A program made the position numbers and the translations under genes. The notes under the pieces are model-generated. The model ran no database searches, was not told the origin of the DNA, and saw only the letters and a program-made list of their open reading frames with translations. Shown piece by piece: positions 8,992-17,179 of a stretch of DNA of 64,000 nucleotides. Each line of letters opens with the position of its first letter. The stretch's first letter is position 1. The DNA lies in assembly GCF_014701095.1 (NCBI RefSeq), contig NZ_AP023439.1, forward strand, positions 6,312,001-6,376,000, in the 5' to 3' direction. This DNA comes from Streptomyces tuirus (GTDB lineage: Bacteria; Actinomycetota; Actinomycetes; Streptomycetales; Streptomycetaceae).

Positions 8992-9716
8992 GCGGTGCCC
9001 AGTCCGCGCAGCAGCTCCGGCAGCGCCGTGCCGATGGGGGCGCGGACGATCTCGTCGGCGAGGTCGTCGTACGGGGTCGGCTCGGCGTTGACGATGACCA
9101 GACGGGCGCCGTGGTCGGCGGCCACACCGGCGAGACCGGCGGCGGGCTGCACCTGAAGGCTCGTGCCGACGGCGATGAAGACCTGGCAGGCCTTGCTGAC
9201 GGCGGCCGCCTCACCGAGGACGACGGGGTCGAGCCGCTCACCGAACATCACCGTCGCCGGCTTCAGGATCCCGCCGCACTCCCGGCACGGCGGGTCCTGC
9301 TCTCCGGCCTCGACTCGGGCCAGCGCGTCCGCCATCGGGCCGCGGGCGTGGCAGCCGGTGCAGACGAAGCTCCGCGCCGAGCCGTGCAGTTCGAGCACCT
9401 TGCGGTCCGGCATCCCGGCGAGCTGGTGCAGCCCGTCCACGTTCTGCGTGATCACCCGCACCGGCACCCCGGACCGCTCCAGCTCCGCCACGGCCCGGTG
9501 CGCGGCGTTGGGCTCGGCCCGCAGCGCCCCCGTCTCACGCCGCATCAGCCAGGAGCGGCGGCGGATGTCCGCATCGCCCATGTAGTACTCGTAGGTGACG
9601 AGCTTCTCGGCCTCGGGATCCCGCCGCCACAGCCCGTTCGGCCCGCGGTAGTCGGGGATCCCGGAATCCGTGCTGATACCGGCACCGGTGAGCAGGGCGA
9701 CGAGCGGCTTGGTCAT
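8988..9716 (-). CDS. Sir2-family NAD-dependent protein deacylase
   Basis: This sirtuin of 242 aa removes acyl groups from lysine using NAD and releases O-acyl-ADP-ribose. It shows GAGIS (11-15), the NAD-pocket motif QNVD (91-94), the catalytic His in ELHGS (H111) and a zinc knuckle C119, C122, C144, C147. Length and motifs are those of bacterial CobB-like proteins. The start ATG at 9716 precedes MTKPLVALLTGAG directly. It is the third gene of a same-strand set with a Nudix hydrolase (80 nt upstream) and an ADP-ribosylglycohydrolase, all of which handle ADP-ribose. Acyl-CoA synthetases are typical targets in actinomycetes; the target here is unknown. Confidence 0.93.
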   Translation of the reverse strand: MTKPLVALLTGAGISTDSGIPDYRGPNGLWRRDPEAEKLVTYEYYMGDADIRRRSWLMRRETGALRAEPNAAHRAVAELERSGVPVRVITQNVDGLHQLAGMPDRKVLELHGSARSFVCTGCHARGPMADALARVEAGEQDPPCRECGGILKPATVMFGERLDPVVLGEAAAVSKACQVFIAVGTSLQVQPAAGLAGVAADHGARLVIVNAEPTPYDDLADEIVRAPIGTALPELLRGLGTA

Positions 9717-9796
9717 GCCACCGACAGTAGGACGGGCCGCGGGGCGGCGGCGAACGCTTATCGGGCGGGACGCCGCGGGGTGAGCGTCCGGACCGG

Positions 9797-10291
9797 TCAG
9801 AACACCCGCCGCCCGTCCTCCAGCTCCGCCGTGCCCGACCCGTCCGCCAGCACCTCCAGTGCGGCCAGGACACGGCCGCCCGTGGGGCCCGGCAGGTACT
9901 CGGGCAGTTCCTCGCGGGGGACCAGGCGCCAGGACAGCAGTTCCTCCTCCTGGAGGCGGATCGCCTTGAACTCGTCCTCGCTCAGCACCCCGCCGTCGTA
10001 CAGGTAGGCCACCAGTGGCGGGCGGCCCGTGCCGTGGACCCAGTCCACCGCCAGCAGCCGGCCGGGCTCCCGGTCCAGGCCGATCTCCTCGGCGGTCTCG
10101 CGGCGCGCGCCCTGCCGCGGGGTCTCGCCGTCGTCGGACTCGACGGTGCCGCCGGGCAGCGCCCAGCCCTCCCGGTAGTTGGGCTCGACCAGCAGCACCC
10201 GGCCCTCACCGTCCCGGAACAGCACGGCGGCGCCGGCCAGGACACGGGGCAGGGAGGCGATGTAGGCGTCGTAGTCAGGAGAGGTCGTCAT
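9797..10291 (-). CDS. Nudix hydrolase
   Basis: This is a 164-aa Nudix pyrophosphohydrolase. The Nudix box occupies residues 47-71 and ends in RRETAEEIG, with the catalytic REXXEE core intact, but the segment between the first glycine and the following glutamate is two residues longer than the standard box (GTVESDDGE). The substrate cannot be read from sequence. The position between an ADP-ribosylglycohydrolase (43 nt upstream) and a sirtuin suggests ADP-ribose or O-acetyl-ADP-ribose, an inference from context only. The ATG at 10291 is chosen over 10324 because the extra 11 residues are not conserved-looking; the ribosome binding site is weak. Confidence 0.85.
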   Translation of the reverse strand: MTTSPDYDAYIASLPRVLAGAAVLFRDGEGRVLLVEPNYREGWALPGGTVESDDGETPRQGARRETAEEIGLDREPGRLLAVDWVHGTGRPPLVAYLYDGGVLSEDEFKAIRLQEEELLSWRLVPREELPEYLPGPTGGRVLAALEVLADGSGTAELEDGRRVF

Positions 10292-10334
10292 CGGTGCAGG
10301 GTAACCACCGGATCGCCGTCTCATACCCGGTCGG

Positions 10335-11408
10335 TCAGGCCGCGGGCTCCGCCAGCCGCAGCGTCCGCCGCGCCAGCTCGCTGATCCGCACCCCGTCGAA
10401 GCCGAACACCGCGCTGCGGACCGTGTCCTCCAGCGGGGTCTTCCACTGGTCGGGGATGGCCGCGGCCCCGCCGAACACGCCGGCCACCGAACCGGCGGTC
10501 GCGCCGTTGGAGTCGGTGTCCAGGCCGCCGCGGACGGTCAGGGTGATGGTGCGGGTGAAGTCGCCGTCGCCGTAGAGCAGGCCGGCGGTGAGGACGGCGG
10601 CGTTCGGGACGGTGTGGATCCAGCCCATGCCGGCGGTCTCCTCGGCGACCGTGGTGAGCGTGTCCTCCCAGGACAGCCGGGTGTCGTGCAGCGAGACCAC
10701 CCGCCGCACCGTGCGGGCGAGGCGGCAGCTCGCCGGGATCACCGTCAGGGCCTCCTCCACGGCGCGCCGCACGGTGGGTGCCGTGAACGCCGCCGCGATC
10801 AGCGCCGCCGCCCACATCGCCCCGTAGACCCCGTTGCCGGTGTGCGACAGCACCGCGTCCCGGCGGGCCAGGGAGGCGGCCCGGCGCGGGTCACCCGGGC
10901 TGGTCCAGCCGTAGACGTCGGCGCGGATGAGGGCGCCGATCCACTCCTGGTAGGGGTTGTCGTACGTCGCCGTCAGCGGCGGCTTCAGCCCGCCCGCGAG
11001 GTTGCGGTACGCCGCCCGCTCGGCGGTGAACGTCTGCAGATACGGCAGCCGCAGCAGCCACAGGTCGCCGACCTGCTCCGTGCTGAAGCCGAAGCCGTGG
11101 GTCTCCAGCAGGTCGAGGCCGAGGATCGCGTAGTCGACGTCGTCGTCACGGCAGCTGCCGTGGATGCGGCCGCGGACGCACTCGCGCCACTCGGGGCGCA
11201 GCTCGAACCCGTCGTGCTCGCTGATCGGCTCGGGCAGGTAGTCGGTGAGCGGCAGGGCCGCGGCCTGTCTCAGGTAGCGGTCGATGCGGTCGCGCGTCCA
11301 CACCTCGCCCTGCTCGACCGGCTTGCCGAGCATGTTGCCGGCGACGCGGCCGGTCCAGCCGCCGAGAATGCGGTCCGCCAGGTTCGTATCGGTGAGCGCA
11401 GGGGCCAT
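10335..11408 (-). CDS. ADP-ribosylglycohydrolase family protein
   Basis: This 357-aa DraG/ARH-fold hydrolase would remove ADP-ribose from proteins or small molecules. The family hallmarks are present: GRVAGNMLGKPVE near the N-terminus (about 15-31), an acidic DDDVDYAILG metal site around residue 90, and the C-terminal GGLDTDSNGATAGSVAG loop whose aspartates bind the second magnesium. Length is normal for the family. It heads the minus-strand set with the Nudix hydrolase and sirtuin. The ATG at 11408 has no clear Shine-Dalgarno sequence, so the mRNA may have a very short leader. Its true substrate (arginine-, serine- or DNA-linked ADP-ribose, or a nucleoside) cannot be told here. Confidence 0.88.
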   Translation of the reverse strand: MAPALTDTNLADRILGGWTGRVAGNMLGKPVEQGEVWTRDRIDRYLRQAAALPLTDYLPEPISEHDGFELRPEWRECVRGRIHGSCRDDDVDYAILGLDLLETHGFGFSTEQVGDLWLLRLPYLQTFTAERAAYRNLAGGLKPPLTATYDNPYQEWIGALIRADVYGWTSPGDPRRAASLARRDAVLSHTGNGVYGAMWAAALIAAAFTAPTVRRAVEEALTVIPASCRLARTVRRVVSLHDTRLSWEDTLTTVAEETAGMGWIHTVPNAAVLTAGLLYGDGDFTRTITLTVRGGLDTDSNGATAGSVAGVFGGAAAIPDQWKTPLEDTVRSAVFGFDGVRISELARRTLRLAEPAA

Positions 11409-11554
11409 GGTTACGGTCTACCCGCATCGGCGGCCCCGGTCGCGTCGTCCGCGGGTTGGGCGGATGCTGACGTCCGGGCGGTCCGCCGGTTAAGGTCGCA
11501 GCGGCGCGACTGGCCTTGACATGCGTGAGGGCCCGGAGAGCAAGGGGAGTGCAA

Positions 11555-12715
11555 GTGGCGGACGCTGCAGTGAGCGGCACCCGGACGACACAGCGGGTGC
11601 TCGTCGCCGCGGACAAGTTCAAGGGGTCGCTGACGGCCGTCGAGGTCGCAGAGCGGGTCACGGCCGGACTGCGCCGGGTCCTGCCGGACCTGGAGGTCGA
11701 GGCGCTGCCCGTGGCCGACGGCGGCGACGGGACCGTGGCCGCGGCCGTCGCGGCCGGATTCGAGCGCCGGGAGGTACGGGTCGCCGGTCCCCTCGGCGAC
11801 GAGGTGACGGCGGCGTACGCGCTGCGCGGGGACACCGCGGTGGTGGAGATGGCCGAGGCGAGCGGGCTGCAGCGGCTGCCCGCCGGGGTCTTCGCCCCGC
11901 TCACGGCGTCCACGTACGGCTCCGGCGAGCTGCTGAGGGCCGCGCTGGACGCCGGTGCCCGCACGATCGTCTTCGGGGTCGGCGGCAGCGCCACCACCGA
12001 CGGCGGCGCCGGGATGCTGTCCGCGCTGGGCGCCCGGTTCCTGGACGCCGACGGAGAGCCGGTGCCCCCGGGCGGCGGCGGACTGGCCGAACTGGCCACG
12101 GCCGAACTGTCCGGGCTCGACCCACGCCTCGCCGAGGTGGAACTGGTCCTCGCGAGCGACGTCGACAACCCGCTGACCGGCCCGAAGGGAGCACCCGCGA
12201 TCTACGGCCCGCAGAAGGGCGCCTCGCCCGACGACGTGGCGGCCCTGGACACCGCCCTCGCGCACTTCGCGAAGGTCCTGGAGAGCGCGGTCGGCCCCAG
12301 GGCCGCCGAGTACGCCGCCTCGCCGGGCGCGGGAGCCGCCGGCGGCATCGGCTACGGCGCGCTGCTGCTGGGCGCCCGCTTCCGCCCCGGCATCGAGGTG
12401 ATGCTCGACGTCCTGGGCTTCGCACCCGCCCTGGACCGCGCCGACCTGGTCATCACCGGCGAGGGCTCCCTGGACGAGCAGACCCTGCACGGCAAGGCCC
12501 CGGCGGGCGTGGCCGCCGCGGCCCGGGCCGCGGACAAGGACGTCGTGGCGGTCTGCGGCCGCCTCGCCCTGCCGCCGGAGGTCCTGGGCCGGTCCGGCTT
12601 CCGTCGCGCCTACCCCCTGACGGACGCCGAACCGGACGTGGCGAAGTGCATCGCGGAGGCGGGACCGATCCTCGAACGGGTCGCGGAACGCATCGCCAGG
12701 GACTTCCTGACCTGA
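11555..12715 (+). CDS. Glycerate kinase
   Basis: This 386-aa GarK/GlxK-type kinase phosphorylates glycerate, normally to 2-phosphoglycerate, feeding glyoxylate/glycerate into glycolysis. Signatures include ADKFKGSL near the start, PVADGGDG, the glycine-rich VGGSATTDGGAGML and GEGSLDEQTLHGK. Full family length. The GTG at 11555 is chosen because AAGGGGAG lies 5 nt upstream; the upstream in-frame start at 11516 has none. It is divergent from the ADP-ribosylglycohydrolase and stands alone, ending at a bidirectional terminator. Glyoxylate from the ethylmalonyl-CoA pathway genes nearby could in principle feed it, but no intervening enzyme is encoded here. Confidence 0.93.
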   Translation: MADAAVSGTRTTQRVLVAADKFKGSLTAVEVAERVTAGLRRVLPDLEVEALPVADGGDGTVAAAVAAGFERREVRVAGPLGDEVTAAYALRGDTAVVEMAEASGLQRLPAGVFAPLTASTYGSGELLRAALDAGARTIVFGVGGSATTDGGAGMLSALGARFLDADGEPVPPGGGGLAELATAELSGLDPRLAEVELVLASDVDNPLTGPKGAPAIYGPQKGASPDDVAALDTALAHFAKVLESAVGPRAAEYAASPGAGAAGGIGYGALLLGARFRPGIEVMLDVLGFAPALDRADLVITGEGSLDEQTLHGKAPAGVAAAARAADKDVVAVCGRLALPPEVLGRSGFRRAYPLTDAEPDVAKCIAEAGPILERVAERIARDFLT

Positions 12716-12740
12716 GCCGCGCTCCCGTCGCCTCAGACAC

Positions 12741-12775
12741 GAAGAAGGCCCCGAGGGCATGAAGAAGGCCCCGAG
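12741..12775 (+). repeat. 15-bp direct repeat duplicating a terminator arm
   Basis: GAAGAAGGCCCCGAG occurs at 12741-12755 and again at 12761-12775. The second copy forms most of the left arm of the terminator at 12764-12794, so the first copy is a spare left arm that could pair with the same right arm. Confidence 0.8.
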
Positions 12776-12794
12776 CTCTCCGCTCGGGGCCTTC
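12764..12794. terminator. Bidirectional terminator between glycerate kinase and pssA
   Basis: A perfect 13-bp stem (12764-12776 with 12782-12794) closes a 5-nt loop. It lies between the convergent stops at 12715 and 12815. T-rich bases on the plus-strand side are few; on the minus strand the stem is followed by TTCTTC. Confidence 0.85.
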
Positions 12795-12814
12795 GTCGTC
12801 GTACGGTCGCTTCG

Positions 12815-13669
12815 CTACGGCAGCTGCGCCGCCCGTGCCTCGCGGCGGTTGTCGCGGAAGTTGTTCACCCGGCGAGCCGTCGCGAACAGCGGAATCACCG
12901 CTCCCATGACCAGCTGGAGCGCACACCCCGTCTGGAGCAGCAGCTGACCGCTCGGCGCGTCGAACGCCCAGGCCGCCATCAGGCCCATGCCCAGCACGAT
13001 CCACGACAGCATCGCCACGGCGAGCCGGCCGCGCGGCTTCGGGTACTCCACGCGGCTCACCATCAGCCACGCCGTCCCCAGGATCGCCAGCAGCGTCGCC
13101 ACGAAGGGCAGCTCCAGCAGCACGATGGACACGACCGTCAGTGCGCCGAACGGCGACGGCATGCCCTGGAAGGTGCCGTCCTTGACCGTGACGCACGAGA
13201 ACCGGGCAAGCCGCAGCACCACCGCCAGCAGCACCACGATCGCCCCGACCGCCGCGACCCGCTGGTACGCGCCCTCCGCCACCATGCCGTAGACGAGGAC
13301 GAAGTACGCCGGGGCCAGGCCGAAGCTGATCAGGTCGGAGAGGTTGTCCAGCTCGGCGCCCATGGGGGAGGAGCGCAGCTTGCGCGCCACCAGGCCGTCG
13401 AACAGGTCGAAGACCGCCGCGCACAGCATCAGGATGACCGCCGTGGCCGCGCTGTTGCGCGCCATGCCGGATTCCTGGCTGCCCATGAGGTCCGGGATCA
13501 GGATGCCGGTGGTGGTGAAGTACACCGCCATGAAGCCGCACGTGGCGTTGCCGAGCGTCAGCGTGTCCGCTATCGACAGCCGAAGAGAGAGGGGCATCTC
13601 CTCTTCTTCGTCGACCTCGTCGGCATCCGGGACCCAGCCGGCCTTGGTATCAGGATCAATCACGGTCAA
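12815..13669 (-). CDS. pssA: CDP-diacylglycerol--serine O-phosphatidyltransferase
   Basis: This integral membrane enzyme of about 284 aa makes phosphatidylserine from CDP-diacylglycerol and serine. The CDP-alcohol phosphotransferase motif is complete: D91-G92-x2-A95-R96-x7-G104-x3-D108-x3-D112. Six to eight hydrophobic segments follow, and an acidic head (DEVDEEEEM) precedes them. The frame overlaps the end of psd by 14 nt. The first start in frame is TTG at 13669, with a GTG two codons later at 13663; both sit inside the psd stop region, so translation is coupled and the exact start is uncertain. Its product is decarboxylated by the upstream-encoded Psd to phosphatidylethanolamine. Confidence 0.93.
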   Translation of the reverse strand: MTVIDPDTKAGWVPDADEVDEEEEMPLSLRLSIADTLTLGNATCGFMAVYFTTTGILIPDLMGSQESGMARNSAATAVILMLCAAVFDLFDGLVARKLRSSPMGAELDNLSDLISFGLAPAYFVLVYGMVAEGAYQRVAAVGAIVVLLAVVLRLARFSCVTVKDGTFQGMPSPFGALTVVSIVLLELPFVATLLAILGTAWLMVSRVEYPKPRGRLAVAMLSWIVLGMGLMAAWAFDAPSGQLLLQTGCALQLVMGAVIPLFATARRVNNFRDNRREARAAQLP

Positions 13670-14312
13670 TGCGAGTCACCCCAGCCACGGTCTTCTGACC
13701 GACCTCGACCGCGACCTCCACGCCCTCGGGCAGGTAGAGGTCGACACGCGAGCCGAAGCGGATCAGGCCGATCCGCTCGCCCTGCTCGACCTTCGTGCCC
13801 TGGGGCAGGTAGGGGACGATGCGACGGGCGACCGCGCCGGCGATCTGGATCATCTCGATGTCGCCGAGCTCGGTGTCGAAGTGCCAGACGACACGCTCGT
13901 TGTTCTCGCTCTCCTTGTTGAAGGCGGGAACGAAGCCACCGGGTACGTGCTCGACCGACGTCACCGTGCCCGCGAGGGGCGCGCGGTTGACGTGGACGTT
14001 CAGCGGGCTCATGAAGATGGCGACGCGCGTGCGGCCGTCCTTCCACGGCATGATGCTCTGCACCACACCGTCGGCGGGCGAGATGACCCGGCCCTGGGTG
14101 ATCTCGCGCTCGGGGTCGCGGAAGAACCACAGCATCCCCGCCGCGAGCGCGGTGGCGGGAACGGCCACGGCCTTGGCGGCGCCGGAGCGGCGCGCGCGGG
14201 CGAGGCTGAGTGCTGCGGTGGCGACGGTCGGAAGGAGCCACGGCGATGCTCCGCGCGCGAGGCGTACGCCGGCCCGGCTGTCGCGTGGTGCAGAGGTTTG
14301 GCTGTGGGGCAT
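13656..14312 (-). CDS. psd: Phosphatidylserine decarboxylase proenzyme
   Basis: This 218-aa enzyme cleaves itself to form a pyruvoyl group and converts phosphatidylserine to phosphatidylethanolamine at the membrane. The processing site is G187-S188 (IRFGSRVD), the GS type found in short bacterial and archaeal forms rather than LGST. The self-cleavage triad can be read as D81 (SPADG), H107 (VHVNR) and S188. A hydrophobic N-terminal half (24-65) anchors it. The ATG at 14312 is preferred over the long frame to 14459 because GAAGG lies 7 nt upstream. It forms an operon with pssA (14-nt overlap) and is separated from the acyl-CoA dehydrogenase upstream by a hairpin. Confidence 0.93.
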   Translation of the reverse strand: MPHSQTSAPRDSRAGVRLARGASPWLLPTVATAALSLARARRSGAAKAVAVPATALAAGMLWFFRDPEREITQGRVISPADGVVQSIMPWKDGRTRVAIFMSPLNVHVNRAPLAGTVTSVEHVPGGFVPAFNKESENNERVVWHFDTELGDIEMIQIAGAVARRIVPYLPQGTKVEQGERIGLIRFGSRVDLYLPEGVEVAVEVGQKTVAGVTRIDRD

Positions 14313-14436
14313 GGATGACCTTCGTAGCGGATGATGCCGCACTCTGACGGGGGACGGCGGCTTTCCGGCGATCGTAGCGGCTCGGAGCCGTAACTGGGTA
14401 AGCCAGGCAGCCGAGTCGGCGGCAGAAGGGTATGGA

Positions 14437-14471
14437 CGGGGTGTGATCTTCTTCTCCAAGAAAACACCCCG
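14437..14471 (-). terminator. Hairpin after the ethylmalonyl-CoA operon
   Basis: CGGGGTGT and ACACCCCG (14437-14444 with 14464-14471) pair perfectly, with a nested TTCTT/AAGAA stem inside. It lies just downstream of the acyl-CoA dehydrogenase stop (14483) and upstream of psd. It probably ends or weakens readthrough of the long minus-strand operon. Confidence 0.65.
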
Positions 14472-14482
14472 TATCCGGACAT

Positions 14483-15688
14483 CTAGCCCTGGAATCGATA
14501 CTCTTCGAGCAGCCGCCTGCCGATGATCATTTTCTGGATCTCGGCGGTGCCTTCACCGATGAGCAGCATCGGAGCCTCACGGTAGAGGCGCTCGATCTCG
14601 TACTCCTTGGAGAAGCCGTAGCCGCCGTGGATCCGGAAGGCGTCTTCGACGACCTCCTTGCAGTACTCGGAGGCGAGGTACTTCGCCATCCCGGCCTCGA
14701 GGTCGTTTCGCTCCCCGGAGTCCTTTTTGCGTGCTGCGTTCACCATCATGGCATGGGCGGCCTCGACCTTGGTAGCCATCTCGGCCAGCTTGAACTGGAT
14801 CGCCTGGTGCTGGGCGATCGCCTTGCCGAAGGTGTGACGCTGCTGGGCGTACTGGACGCCCAGTTCGAACGCACGCTGAGCGACGCCACAGCCACGCGCC
14901 GCCACGTTGACACGGCCGACCTCGACGCCGTCCATCATCTGGTAGAAGCCGCGTCCGGTGACCCCGCCGAGCACGCGATCGGCGGGAATCCGCAGGCCAT
15001 CCATGATGAGCTCGGTGGTGTCGACCCCCTTGTAGCCCATCTTGTCGATCTTGCCGGGGATCGTGAGGCCGGGACGCACCTCGCCGAATCCGGGCTCCTT
15101 CTCGACGAGGAAGGTCGTCATCGACTTGTGGGGCGCCGTACCCTCGGGGTGACCTTCGTCACTTCTGACCAGAACGGCCACCAGAGACGACGTTCCGCCG
15201 TTCGTCAGCCACATCTTCTGGCCGTTCAGGACGTACTCCTCGCCGTCCTTCACCGCCTTCGAGGTGATGGCCGAGACGTCCGAACCCAGGCCCGGCTCCG
15301 ACATCGAGAACGCGCCCCGGATGTCGCCGGCCGCCATCCTCGGCAGGAAGTGGTCCTTCTGCTCCTGCGTGCCGTGCTGCTTGAGCATGTACGCCACGAT
15401 GAAGTGGGTGTTGATGATGCCGGACACCGACATCCACCCGCGGGCGATCTCCTCCACGCACAGCGCGTAGGTCAGGAGCGACTCGCCCAGACCCCCGTAC
15501 TCCTCGGGGATCATCAGGCCGAACAGGCCCAACTCCTTCAGCCCGTCGACGATCTGCTGCGGGTACTCGTCGCGGTGCTCCAGCTCCGTGGCGACCGGGA
15601 TGATCTCCTTGTCCACGAAGTCCCGGACGGTGGACAGGATCTCCTGCTGGATGTCCGTCAGACCGGCGGTCTGGGCGAGTCGCGCCAT
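14483..15688 (-). CDS. Acyl-CoA dehydrogenase, probable methylsuccinyl-CoA dehydrogenase
   Basis: This flavoprotein of 401 aa has the full acyl-CoA dehydrogenase fold: SEPGLGSDVSAI flavin/substrate loop, the WLTNGG strand, and the C-terminal GEGTAEIQ with a likely catalytic base at E379. From its place in the operon it probably oxidises (2S)-methylsuccinyl-CoA to mesaconyl-CoA, step three of the ethylmalonyl-CoA pathway. The characterised Rhodobacter enzyme is considerably longer, about 550 residues as I recall, so the assignment rests on context. The ATG at 15688 follows GGAGAAG and starts 2 nt after the maoC stop; the longer frame to 15871 is the shadow of maoC. It is the last gene of the operon. 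Confidence 0.9.
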   Translation of the reverse strand: MARLAQTAGLTDIQQEILSTVRDFVDKEIIPVATELEHRDEYPQQIVDGLKELGLFGLMIPEEYGGLGESLLTYALCVEEIARGWMSVSGIINTHFIVAYMLKQHGTQEQKDHFLPRMAAGDIRGAFSMSEPGLGSDVSAITSKAVKDGEEYVLNGQKMWLTNGGTSSLVAVLVRSDEGHPEGTAPHKSMTTFLVEKEPGFGEVRPGLTIPGKIDKMGYKGVDTTELIMDGLRIPADRVLGGVTGRGFYQMMDGVEVGRVNVAARGCGVAQRAFELGVQYAQQRHTFGKAIAQHQAIQFKLAEMATKVEAAHAMMVNAARKKDSGERNDLEAGMAKYLASEYCKEVVEDAFRIHGGYGFSKEYEIERLYREAPMLLIGEGTAEIQKMIIGRRLLEEYRFQG

Positions 15689-15690
15689 GG

Positions 15691-16203
15691 CTACTTCTCC
15701 TGCTCCCTGAGCTCGGGGCGGCCGGGCTGCTCGCCGCCGCGCTCCTTGATGTACGTCTCGGTCGGCACCATGACCTTGCGGCGGAACACGCAGACCAGCG
15801 TGCCGTCCTGCTTGTAGCCCTTGGTCTCGACGTGGACGATGCCGCGGTCGTTCTTCGACTTCGACGGCCACTTGTCGAGCACGGTCGTCTGGCCGTAGAT
15901 CGTGTCGCCGTGGAAGGTCGGCGCCACGTGCTTCAGCGACTCGATCTCCAGGTTGGCGATCGCCTTGCCGGAGATGTCCGGAACGGACATGCCGAGCAGC
16001 AGCGAGTAGACGTAGTTCCCGACGACGACGTTCTTGCCGAAGTCCGTCGTCTTCTCCGCATAGTTCGTGTCCATGTGGAGCGGGTGGTGGTTCATGGTGA
16101 GGAGACAGAACAGGTGGTCGTCGTACTCCGTGACCGTCTTTCCCGGCCAGTGCTTGTACGTCGCCCCGACCTCGAACTCCTCGTAGGTGCGCCCGAACTG
16201 CAT
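15691..16203 (-). CDS. MaoC-like dehydratase, probable mesaconyl-CoA hydratase
   Basis: This is a single-hotdog enoyl-CoA hydratase-like protein of 170 aa. The conserved hydratase segment is visible around residues 30-50 (EYDDHLFCLLTMNHHPLHMD), where an Asp/His pair usually activates water. In this operon it most likely hydrates mesaconyl-CoA to beta-methylmalyl-CoA. Known mesaconyl-CoA hydratases from Proteobacteria are about twice this length with two hotdog halves, so this protein presumably acts as a dimer. Start ATG at 16203; gaps are 16 nt to the lyase upstream and 2 nt to the dehydrogenase downstream, implying tight coupling. Confidence 0.9.
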   Translation of the reverse strand: MQFGRTYEEFEVGATYKHWPGKTVTEYDDHLFCLLTMNHHPLHMDTNYAEKTTDFGKNVVVGNYVYSLLLGMSVPDISGKAIANLEIESLKHVAPTFHGDTIYGQTTVLDKWPSKSKNDRGIVHVETKGYKQDGTLVCVFRRKVMVPTETYIKERGGEQPGRPELREQEK

Positions 16204-16219
16204 CGCGCTCAGCGCCTCT

Positions 16220-17179
16220 CTAGTCGGTGGGGATCTCGAACTTGCTGGTGCGCTGCATGCCCGCCGCGCGGCCCTTGCCGGAGATGACGAGCGCCATCTT
16301 GCGGCTGGCCTCGTCGATCATCTCGTCGCCGAGCATCGCCGAGCCCTTCTTGCCGCCCGCCTCGGACGTGTAGTAGTCGTACGCGTCCAGGATCAGCTCG
16401 GCGTGGTCGTAGTCCTCCTGCGACGGCGAGAAGATCTCGTTGGACGCCTCGACCTGGCCCGGGTGCAGCACCCACTTGCCGTCGAAGCCGAGCGCGGCGG
16501 CGCGCTGGGCGACCTCGCGGTAGCCGTCGATGTTGCGGATCTGCAGGTAGGGGCCGTCGATCGCCTGGAGGTTGTTGGCGCGGGCGGCCATCAGGATCTT
16601 CATCAGGATGTAGTGGTAGGCGTCCGCCGGGTAGCCGGGCGGCTGCTCACCCACGACCAGCGACTTCATGTTGATGGACGCCATGAAGTCGGCCGGGCCG
16701 AAGATGATGGTCTCGACGCGCGGGGAGGCCTGCGCGATCTCGTTGACGTTGTTCAGGCCCTGCGCGTTCTCGATCTGCGCCTCGATGCCGATCTTGCCGA
16801 CCTCGAAGCCCATCGTCTTCTCGATCTGCGTCAGCAGCAGGTCCAGGGCGACGACCTGCTGGGCCGTCTGCACCTTCGGCAGCATGATGCAGTCGAGGTT
16901 CTGGCCGGCGCCCTCGACGACCGTGACGACGTCGCGGTACGTCCACTCGGTCGTCCAGTCGTTGACGCGCACGACCCGCGTCTTGCCCGTCCAGTCACCC
17001 TCGTTGAGGAACTTGACGATGGTGTGCCGCGCCTCGGGCTTGGCGAGGGGCGCACACGCGTCCTCCAGGTCAAGGAAGACCTGGTCCGCCGGGAGGCCCT
17101 GCGCCTTCTCCAGGAAGCGGGGGTTGCTTCCCGGTACCGCGAGACACGAGCGGCGGGGACGCAGACGGTTGACGGTCAT
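16220..17179 (-). CDS. CitE/Mcl-type lyase (beta-methylmalyl-CoA/malyl-CoA lyase)
   Basis: This HpcH/HpaI-family lyase of 319 aa cleaves beta-methylmalyl-CoA to glyoxylate and propionyl-CoA, the last carbon-carbon step of the ethylmalonyl-CoA route. It opens RRSCLAVPGSNPRFLEKA, typical of CitE/Mcl1, and carries the metal-binding FLDLEDACAP and the IEAQIENAQGL strand. The ATG at 17179 has GGAGG upstream, and its first bases overlap the meaA stop as ATGA, so translation is coupled. Length is normal. The alternative is a citrate-lyase-type activity, which is unlikely because alpha and gamma lyase subunits are absent. Confidence 0.92.
   Translation of the reverse strand: MTVNRLRPRRSCLAVPGSNPRFLEKAQGLPADQVFLDLEDACAPLAKPEARHTIVKFLNEGDWTGKTRVVRVNDWTTEWTYRDVVTVVEGAGQNLDCIMLPKVQTAQQVVALDLLLTQIEKTMGFEVGKIGIEAQIENAQGLNNVNEIAQASPRVETIIFGPADFMASINMKSLVVGEQPPGYPADAYHYILMKILMAARANNLQAIDGPYLQIRNIDGYREVAQRAAALGFDGKWVLHPGQVEASNEIFSPSQEDYDHAELILDAYDYYTSEAGGKKGSAMLGDEMIDEASRKMALVISGKGRAAGMQRTSKFEIPTD

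Noticed and set aside
14313..14459. N-terminal extension of psd by 49 residues
   Set aside because: The ATG at 14312 has a good ribosome binding site and normal family length; the extension crosses the terminator hairpin.
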